From: an uncultured Eubacteriales bacterium
GTDB taxonomy: Bacteria > Bacillota > Clostridia > Lachnospirales > Bianqueaceae
Length of the DNA stretch: 13,231 nucleotides
Direction of reading: 5' to 3'
NCBI GenBank assembly: GCA_902782895.1
Contig: CACZPA010000115.1
Location: forward strand, 1-13,231
In this document: in pieces, positions 1 through 6,921 of the stretch
Position numbering within the stretch: position 1 is the first letter of the stretch
Layout of the letters: every line of letters begins with the position of its first letter
Position numbers and translations under genes: made by a program
The notes under the pieces: model-generated
Told to the model about the DNA's origin: nothing
Seen by the model: only the letters and a program-made list of their open reading frames with translations
Databases searched by the model: none

Positions 1-444
1 ATCGCCGGCAAGGCTGTCTGCTTCCTCGAGGATCTGCAGCCGGAGTTCAAAGCCTATCAGACACAGATCGTCAAGAACGCGAAGGCGCTTGCGGACGGTC
101 TGCTGACTAACGGATTCAATCTGGTATCCGGCGGCACCGACAATCACATGATGCTCGTGGATCTGCGCAGCAAGCACGTTACCGGACGTAAAGCCGAGAG
201 ACTGCTTGAGGGCGTTGGCATCACCTGCAACAAGAACGCGATCCCGTTCGATCCGGAGAAACCGACCGTAACCAGCGGTGTCCGTCTGGGTACGCCCGCC
301 GTTACGACACGCGGTATGAAGGAAGCCGATATGTATGAGATCGCCAATGTTATCGCGGCGACCATCCAGGATCCGGAAGGCACGCATATGGATTGCTGCA
401 GCAGGATCCAGAATCTGCTGGCCCGTTATCCGCTGTACGCCTAA
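1..444 (+). CDS. glyA: Serine hydroxymethyltransferase, C-terminal part (5' end outside window)
   Basis: The first 147 visible codons, open from base 1, read as the C-terminal third of serine hydroxymethyltransferase, the PLP enzyme that interconverts serine and glycine while loading one-carbon units onto tetrahydrofolate in the cytoplasm. Family landmarks are the segment VKNAKALADGLL, the very conserved SGGTDNHMMLVDLR (about visible residues 43-56) and GVRLGTPAVTTRGM (about 95-108), which holds the carboxylate-binding arginine region. The PLP lysine lies upstream of the window. The gene ends in TAA followed at once by an in-frame TAG, a tandem stop. It is followed by a 143-nt gap with a terminator-like inverted repeat, so it probably ends its own transcript. 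Identification is firm; only the start is missing. Confidence 0.96.
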   Translation: MAGKAVCFLEDLQPEFKAYQTQIVKNAKALADGLLTNGFNLVSGGTDNHMMLVDLRSKHVTGRKAERLLEGVGITCNKNAIPFDPEKPTVTSGVRLGTPAVTTRGMKEADMYEIANVIAATIQDPEGTHMDCCSRIQNLLARYPLYA

Positions 445-458
445 TAGTTGAATGTTCG

Positions 459-530
459 CAGATACGCCTGAAACCGCGGACTCGTTCGATAGAGCGGACT
501 TGTCCGATAAAGCGGGCGTATCTGTCTTTT
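459..530 (+). terminator. Possible glyA terminator: long-loop inverted repeat with internal 18-bp direct repeats
   Basis: CAGATACGCC (459-468) and its exact complement GGCGTATCTG (515-524) form a 10-bp stem followed by TCTTTT. The 46-nt loop holds two adjacent 18-bp direct repeats (476-493 and 494-511, 15 of 18 identical by eye) and an inner GGAC-TT-GTCC hairpin (496-505). Position after glyA and the short T tract suggest termination, but the long loop is unusual for a classical rho-independent terminator. Confidence 0.4.
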
Positions 531-540
531 ACTGATATAG

Positions 541-550
541 TTTAGCTAAA
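541..550. promoter_or_regulatory. Palindrome upstream of mntP, candidate operator
   Basis: TTTAGCTAAA is a perfect 10-bp palindrome 37 bases before the mntP start, just upstream of a possible -10 box TATTAT (557-562). No good -35 box is visible. DtxR/MntR-type regulators bind AT-rich palindromes near manganese genes, so an operator role is plausible, but the site does not match a consensus I can name with confidence. I do not see the conserved yybP-ykoY manganese riboswitch in this short leader. Confidence 0.25.
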
Positions 551-587
551 ACCAAATATTATGCCGTAAAGAGGTGTTTGTGTCCGT

Positions 588-1154
588 ATGTATTTTTCTG
601 AATTGATTCTGACTGCCATCGGGCTTGCGATGGACGCTTTTGCTGTCTCGATCTGCAAAGGACTGGCACTTCAGAAGCTAAAGGTACGCCACATGCTGCT
701 TGCAGGGCTGTATTTCGGCGTGTTCCAGGCACTGATGCCTCTTATCGGCTACTATCTCGGATCCATTTTCAGCGGTTTTATCGAGAAAATCGATCACTGG
801 ATCGCTTTTGTGCTACTGTTGTGGGTCGGGATCGGTATGATCCACGAGGCATTCTCACAGAAAGAAGAGCAAGAGGACGCGGACTTCGGAGTGCGTACCA
901 TGCTGATACTGGCCGTCGCGACAAGTATCGACGCGCTTGCGGTCGGCATTTCCTTTGCGGTACTGTCCGTGCAGATCCTTCCGGCCGTCAGCCTGATCGG
1001 TGTCATCACATTTGCGATCTGTTTTGCCGGCGTCTGGATCGGCCATGTATTCGGCGCGAAGCTCAATAAAGGAGCGGAGGTGCTTGGCGGCAGTGTTCTG
1101 ATCCTTCTCGGGCTCAAGATCCTGCTGGAGCACCTCGGGATCCTGTCCTTCTAA
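588..1154 (+). CDS. mntP: Manganese efflux pump MntP
   Basis: 188 residues, the usual size for MntP (formerly YebN), a cytoplasmic-membrane exporter of excess Mn2+. The protein is almost entirely hydrophobic with about six membrane segments arranged as two related halves. Each half carries the family signature around an aspartate: AIGLAMDAFAVSICKG (Asp16) near the N terminus and ATSIDALAVGISFA (Asp115) at the start of the second half; the equivalent aspartates are needed for function in the E. coli protein. A charged loop, QKEEQEDAD (about 91-99), separates the halves. The start is supported by GAGGTG at 571-576 and by matching the family N terminus. A MATE exporter follows after 24 nt, so the two are probably co-transcribed. 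Regulation by manganese is likely from family knowledge; only an unproven palindrome upstream hints at it here. Confidence 0.93.
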   Translation: MYFSELILTAIGLAMDAFAVSICKGLALQKLKVRHMLLAGLYFGVFQALMPLIGYYLGSIFSGFIEKIDHWIAFVLLLWVGIGMIHEAFSQKEEQEDADFGVRTMLILAVATSIDALAVGISFAVLSVQILPAVSLIGVITFAICFAGVWIGHVFGAKLNKGAEVLGGSVLILLGLKILLEHLGILSF

Positions 1155-1178
1155 ATCGATTGAAAGAAACGTTTATAT

Positions 1179-2561
1179 ATGTCTAAATCCAATAAAGACT
1201 TAACCCATGGTAATCCGTTAAAGCTTCTCACGGCATTCTATCTGCCCATGCTGATCGGCAACATCGTACAGCAGTTCTACAGCATGGCGGACTCGATCAT
1301 CATCGGCCAGTTTGTCGGGCAGGGGCCGTTCGCCGCGATCGGCGCGACAATGCCGGTGCTGAACATTATGATCGTCGTGATCATCGGATTTACGATGGGT
1401 ATTTCTATCTGTACCGCCCGATATGTCGGAGCCAAAGACACGGAAAAAGTCCGCGACATCGTCGGGACCACGTTTCTGATCGCGTCTGTACTTGCGTCGG
1501 CCCTTATGGTGCTGGGTATTCTGTTTGCCAAGCCGGTGCTGCAGCTGATCCATACGCCGGAGGATATTCTGGAGGACGCGAGGATCTATCTTGTCTTTAA
1601 TTTTGCCACCTGTATCGGACCGATCGCCTACAATATGTTTTCCAACATTCTGCGGTCCACCGGCGACAGCAGGCATCCTCTGGCAGCTCTGATCATCTCG
1701 TCCGTGCTGAACATCCTGCTGGATCTGCTTTTTGTCATCGTCTTCCACTGGGGCGTGGCAGGTGTTGCCATTGCGACCGGCATCTCGCAGATCATTTCCG
1801 CCATATACTGCATCTGGGTTCTGTGTTATAAAAGCAACGAATACTGGTGCAGGAGAAAGAATCTGGGCTTCCATAAGGACATCGTCCGTGACATTCTGAA
1901 ATTCGGCATGCCTGTCGCGGCAAGCCGTCTGTTTACGTCGCTTGGAGCGGTCTATATCCAGAGTCTGATCAACAGCTTCGGCTCAACGGTTGTCGCCGGA
2001 TACACGGCAGCGAGCAAGCTGGATCAGCTCGGCCTGTATAGTCTTATTTCCATCGGCAGCGCTATCTCGACTTATTCCGGACAGAATATCGGAGCGCGGA
2101 AACCGGACCGCGTCAGGCAGGGGATCCGCGCTTCGTGGGTGCTGTGCATCGCCGCGAGCGCTGTTTTCGGCGGGCTGCTGTTCTTTGGCGGGGGATATCT
2201 GGTACGGCTGTTCATTGCGGGAGATCAGACCGAAACGATCTCGATCGCTGTATCCTTCCTGCGGGTGGTTGCCCCGTTCTATCTGATCGGCGGCGGCATG
2301 TACATCTATATGGAGGCCATGCGTGGACTCGGCGAAGTTGTGATCCCGATGGCCGGCAGCTTCACCGAACTGATCGCGAAAGTCGCCGCGGCTTTTGTCC
2401 TGTCGCGTCAGCTGAGCTATCAGAAGCTGTGGTTCGCCTGGCCGATCGGCTGGATCCTGTCGTTTGTCCTGCTTGCCGTTTACTATTACTTCTTCCTGTG
2501 GAAAAAGCCACGGCTGCAGAGCGTCAGCCTGCCTGAGCAGACTCCTTCTCCGGGAGAATAA
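1179..2561 (+). CDS. MATE family efflux transporter
   Basis: 460 residues with about twelve hydrophobic segments, the normal size for the MATE (multidrug and toxic compound extrusion) family, which exports cationic drugs or metabolites in exchange for Na+ or H+. The N-terminal signature PMLIGNIVQQFYSMADSIIIG (about 19-39) and the later NILRSTGDSRHPL (about 157-169) are typical of Firmicute MATE proteins annotated as NorM/DinF-like. The two halves are internally related, the second beginning near residue 230 (ILKFGMPVAASRLF). The substrate cannot be read from sequence. The ribosome binding site is weak (GAAAGAAA region before 1179), so translation may depend partly on the preceding mntP, 24 nt upstream. 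The gene is followed by a strong hairpin shared with the convergent pfkA. Confidence 0.93.
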   Translation: MSKSNKDLTHGNPLKLLTAFYLPMLIGNIVQQFYSMADSIIIGQFVGQGPFAAIGATMPVLNIMIVVIIGFTMGISICTARYVGAKDTEKVRDIVGTTFLIASVLASALMVLGILFAKPVLQLIHTPEDILEDARIYLVFNFATCIGPIAYNMFSNILRSTGDSRHPLAALIISSVLNILLDLLFVIVFHWGVAGVAIATGISQIISAIYCIWVLCYKSNEYWCRRKNLGFHKDIVRDILKFGMPVAASRLFTSLGAVYIQSLINSFGSTVVAGYTAASKLDQLGLYSLISIGSAISTYSGQNIGARKPDRVRQGIRASWVLCIAASAVFGGLLFFGGGYLVRLFIAGDQTETISIAVSFLRVVAPFYLIGGGMYIYMEAMRGLGEVVIPMAGSFTELIAKVAAAFVLSRQLSYQKLWFAWPIGWILSFVLLAVYYYFFLWKKPRLQSVSLPEQTPSPGE

Positions 2562-2574
2562 CAGCTATATGCCA

Positions 2575-2608
2575 AAACAAAAAGGCCACTGGATGGCCTT
2601 TTTTGTTT
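2575..2608. terminator. Bidirectional rho-independent terminator between the MATE gene and pfkA
   Basis: AAACAAAAAGGCCA (2575-2588) pairs with TGGCCTTTTTTGTTT (2594-2608) around a 5-nt loop, with one extra T on the 3' arm. The GGCCA/TGGCC core is flanked by an A tract on the left and a T tract on the right, so it should stop transcripts arriving from either convergent gene. Confidence 0.9.
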
Positions 2609-2630
2609 AGACGATACGAAAGCCGCAGGA

Positions 2631-3707
2631 TTATTCCTGACCGAAGCTGATGCCGATGTCCTTGCCGCATTTGACCATCTGATGGTCCTTCGGCACGAAT
2701 TTGGTCTGGCTGGCAGCGACCTTGAGCGGATTGCTCGTAATCAGTCCGTCAACCATCGCGACGGTCTGGCCGTACTTTTCCTTCTCGATCAGACGGGCGG
2801 CGTAGCTGCCGAACTGTGTGCTGAGGATACGGTCATACGGGGACGGATTACCGCCGCGGACATAATGTCCGGGCATGACGACGCGCGTCTCCAGGCCTGT
2901 CTTGGACTCGATTTCGCTGGCCAGATAATAGGAGATGGAGGGGAAGTTCTTATCCTTCAGGAACTGTACGCGCTCTTTGCTCTTCATCTTGGCCATAGCT
3001 TTGTCATAAGCGCCTTCCGCTATGACAATGATCGTGAAGCGGTGGTGGTTCTCAATACGCTTTTCAATGGAGGAGATGACGCTGTCCAGGCTGTAGGGCA
3101 TCTCCGGGAGCAGAACGATGTCCGCGCCGCCGGCGATTCCGGCATACAGTGTCAGCCATCCGGCCTTATTGCCCATCAGCTCGATAACCATGATGCGGCC
3201 GTGGCTGTTGGCAGTTGTATGGATACGGTCCACAACGTCCGTCGCGATGTCAACAGCGGTGTGGAATCCGAAAGTTACGTCCGTTCCGAAAATATCATTA
3301 TCGATCGTCTTGGGAAGTCCGATGACGTTCAGGCCTTCTTCGGAAAGAAGATTGGCGGTCTTGTGCGTACCGTTGCCGCCCAGGGTAACCAGGCAGTCCA
3401 GACCCATCTTCTTGTAATTGGACTTCATCTGGGCAACCTTATCGACATTGTCGTCTTCGATGACCTGCATGTTGCGGTAAGGTCTGCGGGAGGTTCCGAG
3501 AATCGTTCCGCCGAGTGTCAGAATTCCGCTGAATTCGGACTGGCTCATTGTTCTGTAATCACCCTCGATCAGGCCGCGGTAGCCGTCCGCGATACCGACA
3601 AACTCCACATCAAAACGCTCATAAGCCGCCTTCGCGACGCCGCGGATCGCGGCATTCAGTCCGGGGCAGTCTCCGCCGCTGGTTAAGATACCGATTTTTC
3701 TTCTCAA
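2631..3707 (-). CDS. pfkA: 6-phosphofructokinase (group III-like, TTG start)
   Basis: 358 residues from the preferred start. Phosphofructokinase phosphorylates fructose 6-phosphate to fructose 1,6-bisphosphate, the committed step of glycolysis. Motifs: GGDCPGLNA (11-19), PKTIDNDIFGTD (132-143) with catalytic base Asp136, EG (231-232) and MPGHYVRGG (278-286). Gly113 in GGNGT argues for ATP rather than pyrophosphate as donor, while Lys133 and the GGDCPGLN loop are group III features. Two usual residues differ: Asn112 at the metal-binding Asp of GGDGS, and Asn180 in MGNKAG where MGR is common. The TTG at 3707 has AGAGAGG eight nt upstream and begins exactly where family proteins begin (RRKIGILTSGG). 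ATG codons at 3791 and 3776 lie upstream of or within the promoter and have poor ribosome binding sites. Cofactor use is inferred. Confidence 0.92.
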   Translation of the reverse strand: MRRKIGILTSGGDCPGLNAAIRGVAKAAYERFDVEFVGIADGYRGLIEGDYRTMSQSEFSGILTLGGTILGTSRRPYRNMQVIEDDNVDKVAQMKSNYKKMGLDCLVTLGGNGTHKTANLLSEEGLNVIGLPKTIDNDIFGTDVTFGFHTAVDIATDVVDRIHTTANSHGRIMVIELMGNKAGWLTLYAGIAGGADIVLLPEMPYSLDSVISSIEKRIENHHRFTIIVIAEGAYDKAMAKMKSKERVQFLKDKNFPSISYYLASEIESKTGLETRVVMPGHYVRGGNPSPYDRILSTQFGSYAARLIEKEKYGQTVAMVDGLITSNPLKVAASQTKFVPKDHQMVKCGKDIGISFGQE

Positions 3708-3715
3708 CTTGTGTG

Positions 3716-3722
3716 CCTCTCT
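3716..3722 (-). promoter_or_regulatory. Ribosome binding site that sets the pfkA TTG start
   Basis: AGAGAGG on the minus strand, eight nt before the TTG at 3707. It is by far the best Shine-Dalgarno match near any candidate start of pfkA, and it lies downstream of the promoter boxes, unlike those of the two upstream ATG codons. Confidence 0.8.
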
Positions 3723-3746
3723 TTCGTCAGAATAGATTCTGTGTTC

Positions 3747-3775
3747 ATTATAATGATTTACGATTTGTTTGTCCA
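3747..3775 (-). promoter_or_regulatory. Sigma-A promoter of pfkA
   Basis: On the minus strand TGGACA (3775-3770) and a perfect TATAAT (3752-3747) are separated by 17 nt. Transcription would start near 3740, giving a leader of about 33 nt to the TTG start. The boxes fall inside the region that would be coding if the gene began at 3776 or 3791. Confidence 0.82.
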
Positions 3776-3808
3776 TAAGAAAGAAGATCATTTCTCAAAT
3801 TAATTCGA

Positions 3809-3837
3809 TTGAATTCCGCGCGCAGCCGTGTTATACT
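3809..3837 (+). promoter_or_regulatory. Sigma-A promoter of the hydrolase-methyltransferase-mrp-HAD operon
   Basis: TTGAAT (3809-3814) and TATACT (3832-3837) with a 17-nt spacer, divergent from the pfkA promoter, whose -35 box is only about 34 bp away. The start would be near 3844, leaving a leader of roughly 27 nt that ends in a strong AAGGAGGT. Confidence 0.8.
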
Positions 3838-3870
3838 TAACTTTGTATAAACCATAAGGAGGTCACAAAG

Positions 3871-4962
3871 ATGCTGAATACAGAAATGCAGAACTTTTTT
3901 GAAGATATTCTGGCTAACCGCAAGGACACCTACCATTTCGCCGCGGAGGATCTCGCCGATGTAAAAGCTTTCCTGAACAAGCAGGATAAGATCCGCCTCA
4001 AGGTCCTGGAGATTCTCAAGATCCGCGCGATCGAGGAGCTGACCGGGCTGAAGCGTTTTGACGAAGCCGGACATGTCCTGCCGCTGCCGGCGCCGCAGGT
4101 CACGGTCGACTATGCCGAGCAAAAGGACGGCTATGTCCGTGAGCATTGGACCATGGAGACGCTTCCCGGTATCCATATGCCGTTATTCGTCCTGATTCCG
4201 GACTCCGTGAAGAACTCCGCGGCGGACGAGAAGCATTTCTATATGCTGGCCGCTCATGGCCACGGGCCGGGCAAGGATTCCGTTACCGCCAACATGAAGC
4301 TTCCGATCTGGGGCGCGCCGAGACGCGGCGGAGCTTACGCAGAGATCATGGCGCAGAATGGCTATATCACCTTCGCGCCGGATATGTGGGGCTTTGGGGA
4401 AAGACGCATGACCGACACGAAGCCGTACGGGACCTCGGACTGCACACAGCTTTCCGACGCCGCGGAGGCCTGCGGATTCACGCTGCTTGGCCTGTTCGTA
4501 TGGGATCATATGCGGATCGTCGACTATATGCTCGCGCAAGCAGACTGCGAGAAGGTCGCGATGATCGGTTTCTCCGGCGGCGGAGAGCAGACGATCTATA
4601 CAGCAGCGATGGATGAGCGGATCGCGGCCGGATATGCCGGCGGATATCTGCACCAGTTCAAGGGCGGCATGCTGTACAATCATATGTGCTCCTGCAACTT
4701 TGTACCGGAGCTGTTCAAGACCATGGAGCTCTGGGACGTTGCCGGTCTGATCGCGCCCCGTCCGATGCTGTATGAGAACGGTACGACCGACTCTCTGGAC
4801 GGAATCGGCGGAATCGTGAATGTGGAAGTCGCCGCGAACCATCTGCAGGAGATGTATGACACCTGCGGCCTAAGCGGCAACCTGGACACCAACTTCTTTG
4901 ACGGCGGTCATATGTATAAAGGTGACAAGACCATTCCTTTCTTTGAGAAACACTTAAGGTAA
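3871..4962 (+). CDS. Alpha/beta hydrolase family protein (esterase-like), substrate unknown
   Basis: 363 residues with no signal peptide, so probably cytoplasmic. It resembles the large alpha/beta hydrolases annotated as dienelactone hydrolase-like or acetyl-xylan-esterase-like. Visible landmarks are an oxyanion-type AAHGHGPG (127-134), the nucleophile elbow GFSGGG with Ser235, the stretch IAPRPMLYENGTTDSLD (294-310) that would carry the acid (Asp307 or Asp310), and FFDGGH with His347. These make a complete Ser-Asp-His triad. The first 100 residues are charged and helical-looking, an N-terminal cap before the core. Translation starts at an ATG nine nt after a near-perfect AAGGAGGT. It is the first gene of a four-gene operon; its TAA overlaps the next ATG by one base. 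The natural ester or amide substrate cannot be deduced. Confidence 0.85.
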   Translation: MLNTEMQNFFEDILANRKDTYHFAAEDLADVKAFLNKQDKIRLKVLEILKIRAIEELTGLKRFDEAGHVLPLPAPQVTVDYAEQKDGYVREHWTMETLPGIHMPLFVLIPDSVKNSAADEKHFYMLAAHGHGPGKDSVTANMKLPIWGAPRRGGAYAEIMAQNGYITFAPDMWGFGERRMTDTKPYGTSDCTQLSDAAEACGFTLLGLFVWDHMRIVDYMLAQADCEKVAMIGFSGGGEQTIYTAAMDERIAAGYAGGYLHQFKGGMLYNHMCSCNFVPELFKTMELWDVAGLIAPRPMLYENGTTDSLDGIGGIVNVEVAANHLQEMYDTCGLSGNLDTNFFDGGHMYKGDKTIPFFEKHLR

Positions 4963-6107
4963 TGAAACTCACAATTCCTACTTTATTCGGGCTGGAAGGG
5001 CTGACAGCGGAGGAGTGCCGCTTCTACGGATTTGAGGATGTGTCGGCCGATAACGGACGCGTGACGTTTACCGGAGATTTCGCGGAAGTCGCGGAGGCGA
5101 ACCTGCGCGTCCGCACCGGCGAACGCGTGCTGATCGAGCTTGCCGAATTTCCTGCTTATACGTTTGAAGATCTTTTCCAGGGCGTATCGGCTATCTGCTG
5201 GGAGCTCTGGGTCGGACGCAAGGACGCTTTTCCCGTCAAAGGCTGGTCCCTGAATTCCAAACTGCACAGCATTCCCGACTGTCAGCGTATCATCAAAAAG
5301 GCCATCGTCGGCCGCCTGAACAGCCGTTATCACATCGAATGGTTCGAAGAGACCGGGCCTAAGGTCCAGATTCAGTTCTCCATCATGAAGGATATCGTGA
5401 CGATCTATCTGGACACCACGGGTCCCGGACTTCACAAACGCGGATACCGCGCCGACGCGAACGACGCGCCGCTGCGGGAGAGTCTGGCCGCCGGGATGTG
5501 CGATCTCGCGCGTGTCCGCAAAAGCGGTCTGGTCATCGATCCCATGTGCGGTTCGGGGACACTTCTCATCGAGGCTGCCATGCAGGCCTGCGGACGGGCT
5601 CCCGGACTGATGCGGCGTTTTGCCTGCGAGAAATGGAGCTGCTTCCCGGAGGATCTTTTCCCGGAGGCGCGCGCCAGGCTGCAGAGCATGATCCGCAAGC
5701 CGGACAGTTTTGAAGCGGTCGGGTATGATATCGATCCGAAGGCCGTGGAGCTGACCCGTTCCAATGCGAAAAAAGCGCATGTGGAGGACCTTGTCCGCGT
5801 TAAAAAGGCCAACGTGCGGGATCTGCGGCTGCCGGACGGGCCGTTGACTGTGATCACGAATCCCCCTTACGGGGAGCGGATGCTCGACACACAGCAGGCA
5901 AGAGAGCTGTATAAAGTATTAGGCCAGAAATGCGTCCCCGATCCCGAGCGGTCCTATTGCATCATCTCGTCTGACGATGAGTTTGAGGATTATTTCGGGC
6001 GGAAAGCCCCTCGCAGGCGTAAGCTCTACAATGGCATGCTCAAATGCCAGTATTATATGTATATTCACGAAAAAGCAACATCAGGAGGAAAGAAAAATGG
6101 CAGATAA
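4962..6107 (+). CDS. THUMP-domain class I SAM-dependent RNA methyltransferase (YpsC/RlmL-like)
   Basis: 381 residues with the layout of the UPF0020/YpsC family, which methylates guanine N2 in 23S rRNA in related proteins. An N-terminal ferredoxin-like and THUMP RNA-binding region (about 1-155) is followed by a conserved linker GLHKRGYRADANDAPLRESL (156-175) and a Rossmann methyltransferase domain. Motif I is DPMCGSGT (193-200), the acidic SAM-ribose residue is in GYDIDP (254-259), and the catalytic motif IV is NPPYGERM (300-307), typical of exocyclic amine methylation. The exact rRNA position is inferred from family only. The start ATG overlaps the hydrolase stop (TAATG), indicating translational coupling. 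The 3' end overlaps mrp by 11 nt, and the last residues (SGGKKNGR) are encoded partly by the mrp ribosome binding site. Confidence 0.92.
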   Translation: MKLTIPTLFGLEGLTAEECRFYGFEDVSADNGRVTFTGDFAEVAEANLRVRTGERVLIELAEFPAYTFEDLFQGVSAICWELWVGRKDAFPVKGWSLNSKLHSIPDCQRIIKKAIVGRLNSRYHIEWFEETGPKVQIQFSIMKDIVTIYLDTTGPGLHKRGYRADANDAPLRESLAAGMCDLARVRKSGLVIDPMCGSGTLLIEAAMQACGRAPGLMRRFACEKWSCFPEDLFPEARARLQSMIRKPDSFEAVGYDIDPKAVELTRSNAKKAHVEDLVRVKKANVRDLRLPDGPLTVITNPPYGERMLDTQQARELYKVLGQKCVPDPERSYCIISSDDEFEDYFGRKAPRRRKLYNGMLKCQYYMYIHEKATSGGKKNGR

Positions 6108-6921
6108 AGAATTCTCCGCGGAGGAGTTTATGGCCGGAAGAAGCCGTAAGGATTTTCTCGCGCCGGGCAATCCCAAGAGCCATATCAAGAAGATCATCGC
6201 CGTTATGAGCGGCAAGGGCGGCGTCGGCAAATCGATGGTCGCCTCGGAGCTTGCGGTCGCGCTGAATGCCGCCGGCAAAAAGGTCGGTATTCTGGACGCG
6301 GACATTACGGGGCCTTCGATCCCAAAGGCGTTCCGTCTGCGCGATATCAGCGCAAGTGAGGACGGTATGCTCCCTGCAGAGACACTTCTGGGCATCAAGG
6401 TCATGAGCCTGAATCTGCTGATGGAGGACGAGACCACACCTGTTATCTGGCGCGGTCCGGTTATCGCGGGGACAGTTAAGCAGTTCTGGACGGATGTTGT
6501 CTGGGGCGATCTGGACGTGCTGATCATCGATATGCCTCCCGGAACCGGTGATGTGCCGCTGACGGTTTTCCAGAGCTTCCCGGTGGACGGTGTCGTCATC
6601 GTCACCTCTCCGCAGGAGCTTGTCGCGATGATCGTGGAAAAGGCCGTCCGCATGGCGCAGGAGATGAATATCCCGGTTCTCGGCCTGATCGAGAATATGA
6701 GCTATATCCGCTGTCCACATTGCGGCAAGCCGATTTATGTCTTCGGAGACAGCCATGTTGACGACATCGCGGACCGTTATGGAATCGAGGTTCTGGAAAA
6801 GATCCCGATGGATCCGGTACTCGCGAAGGCGTCCGACGAAGGCAAGATCGAGACGACGGGTGTTCCGTATTTTGAGCAGTCCGCGGAGCGGATCCTGCAG
6901 GAGCTGGCAGAGCAGGGCTGA
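6097..6921 (+). CDS. mrp: Mrp/ApbC/NBP35-family Fe-S cluster carrier ATPase
   Basis: 274 residues from the preferred start. Mrp/ApbC proteins are cytoplasmic P-loop ATPases that bind and deliver Fe-S clusters as homodimers. The deviant Walker A motif GKGGVGKS spans residues 39-46, ILDADITGPSIP (65-76) is the switch I region, and IIDMPPGTGDVPL (143-155) is switch II. The cluster-ligand pair is present as C206-P-H-C209 after the conserved ENMSYI. The usual N-terminal MIP18-like domain of longer Mrp proteins is absent, giving the short NBP35-like form common in anaerobes. The ATG at 6097 has AGGAGG eight nt upstream; an upstream in-frame ATG at 5977 lies deep inside the methyltransferase gene and is unlikely. 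Overlaps its neighbours by 11 nt and 1 nt. In an organism with an Rnf complex, Fe-S client proteins are expected. Confidence 0.94.
   Translation: MADKEFSAEEFMAGRSRKDFLAPGNPKSHIKKIIAVMSGKGGVGKSMVASELAVALNAAGKKVGILDADITGPSIPKAFRLRDISASEDGMLPAETLLGIKVMSLNLLMEDETTPVIWRGPVIAGTVKQFWTDVVWGDLDVLIIDMPPGTGDVPLTVFQSFPVDGVVIVTSPQELVAMIVEKAVRMAQEMNIPVLGLIENMSYIRCPHCGKPIYVFGDSHVDDIADRYGIEVLEKIPMDPVLAKASDEGKIETTGVPYFEQSAERILQELAEQG

Noticed and set aside
2682..3686. 334-codon open frame on the plus strand opposite pfkA
   Set aside because: Antisense to a clear phosphofructokinase with all key motifs; no ribosome binding site or family resemblance.
5977..6096. Longer mrp start at ATG 5977
   Set aside because: It would overlap the methyltransferase gene by 131 nt and lacks a good ribosome binding site; ATG 6097 has AGGAGG at ideal spacing and gives the family N terminus.
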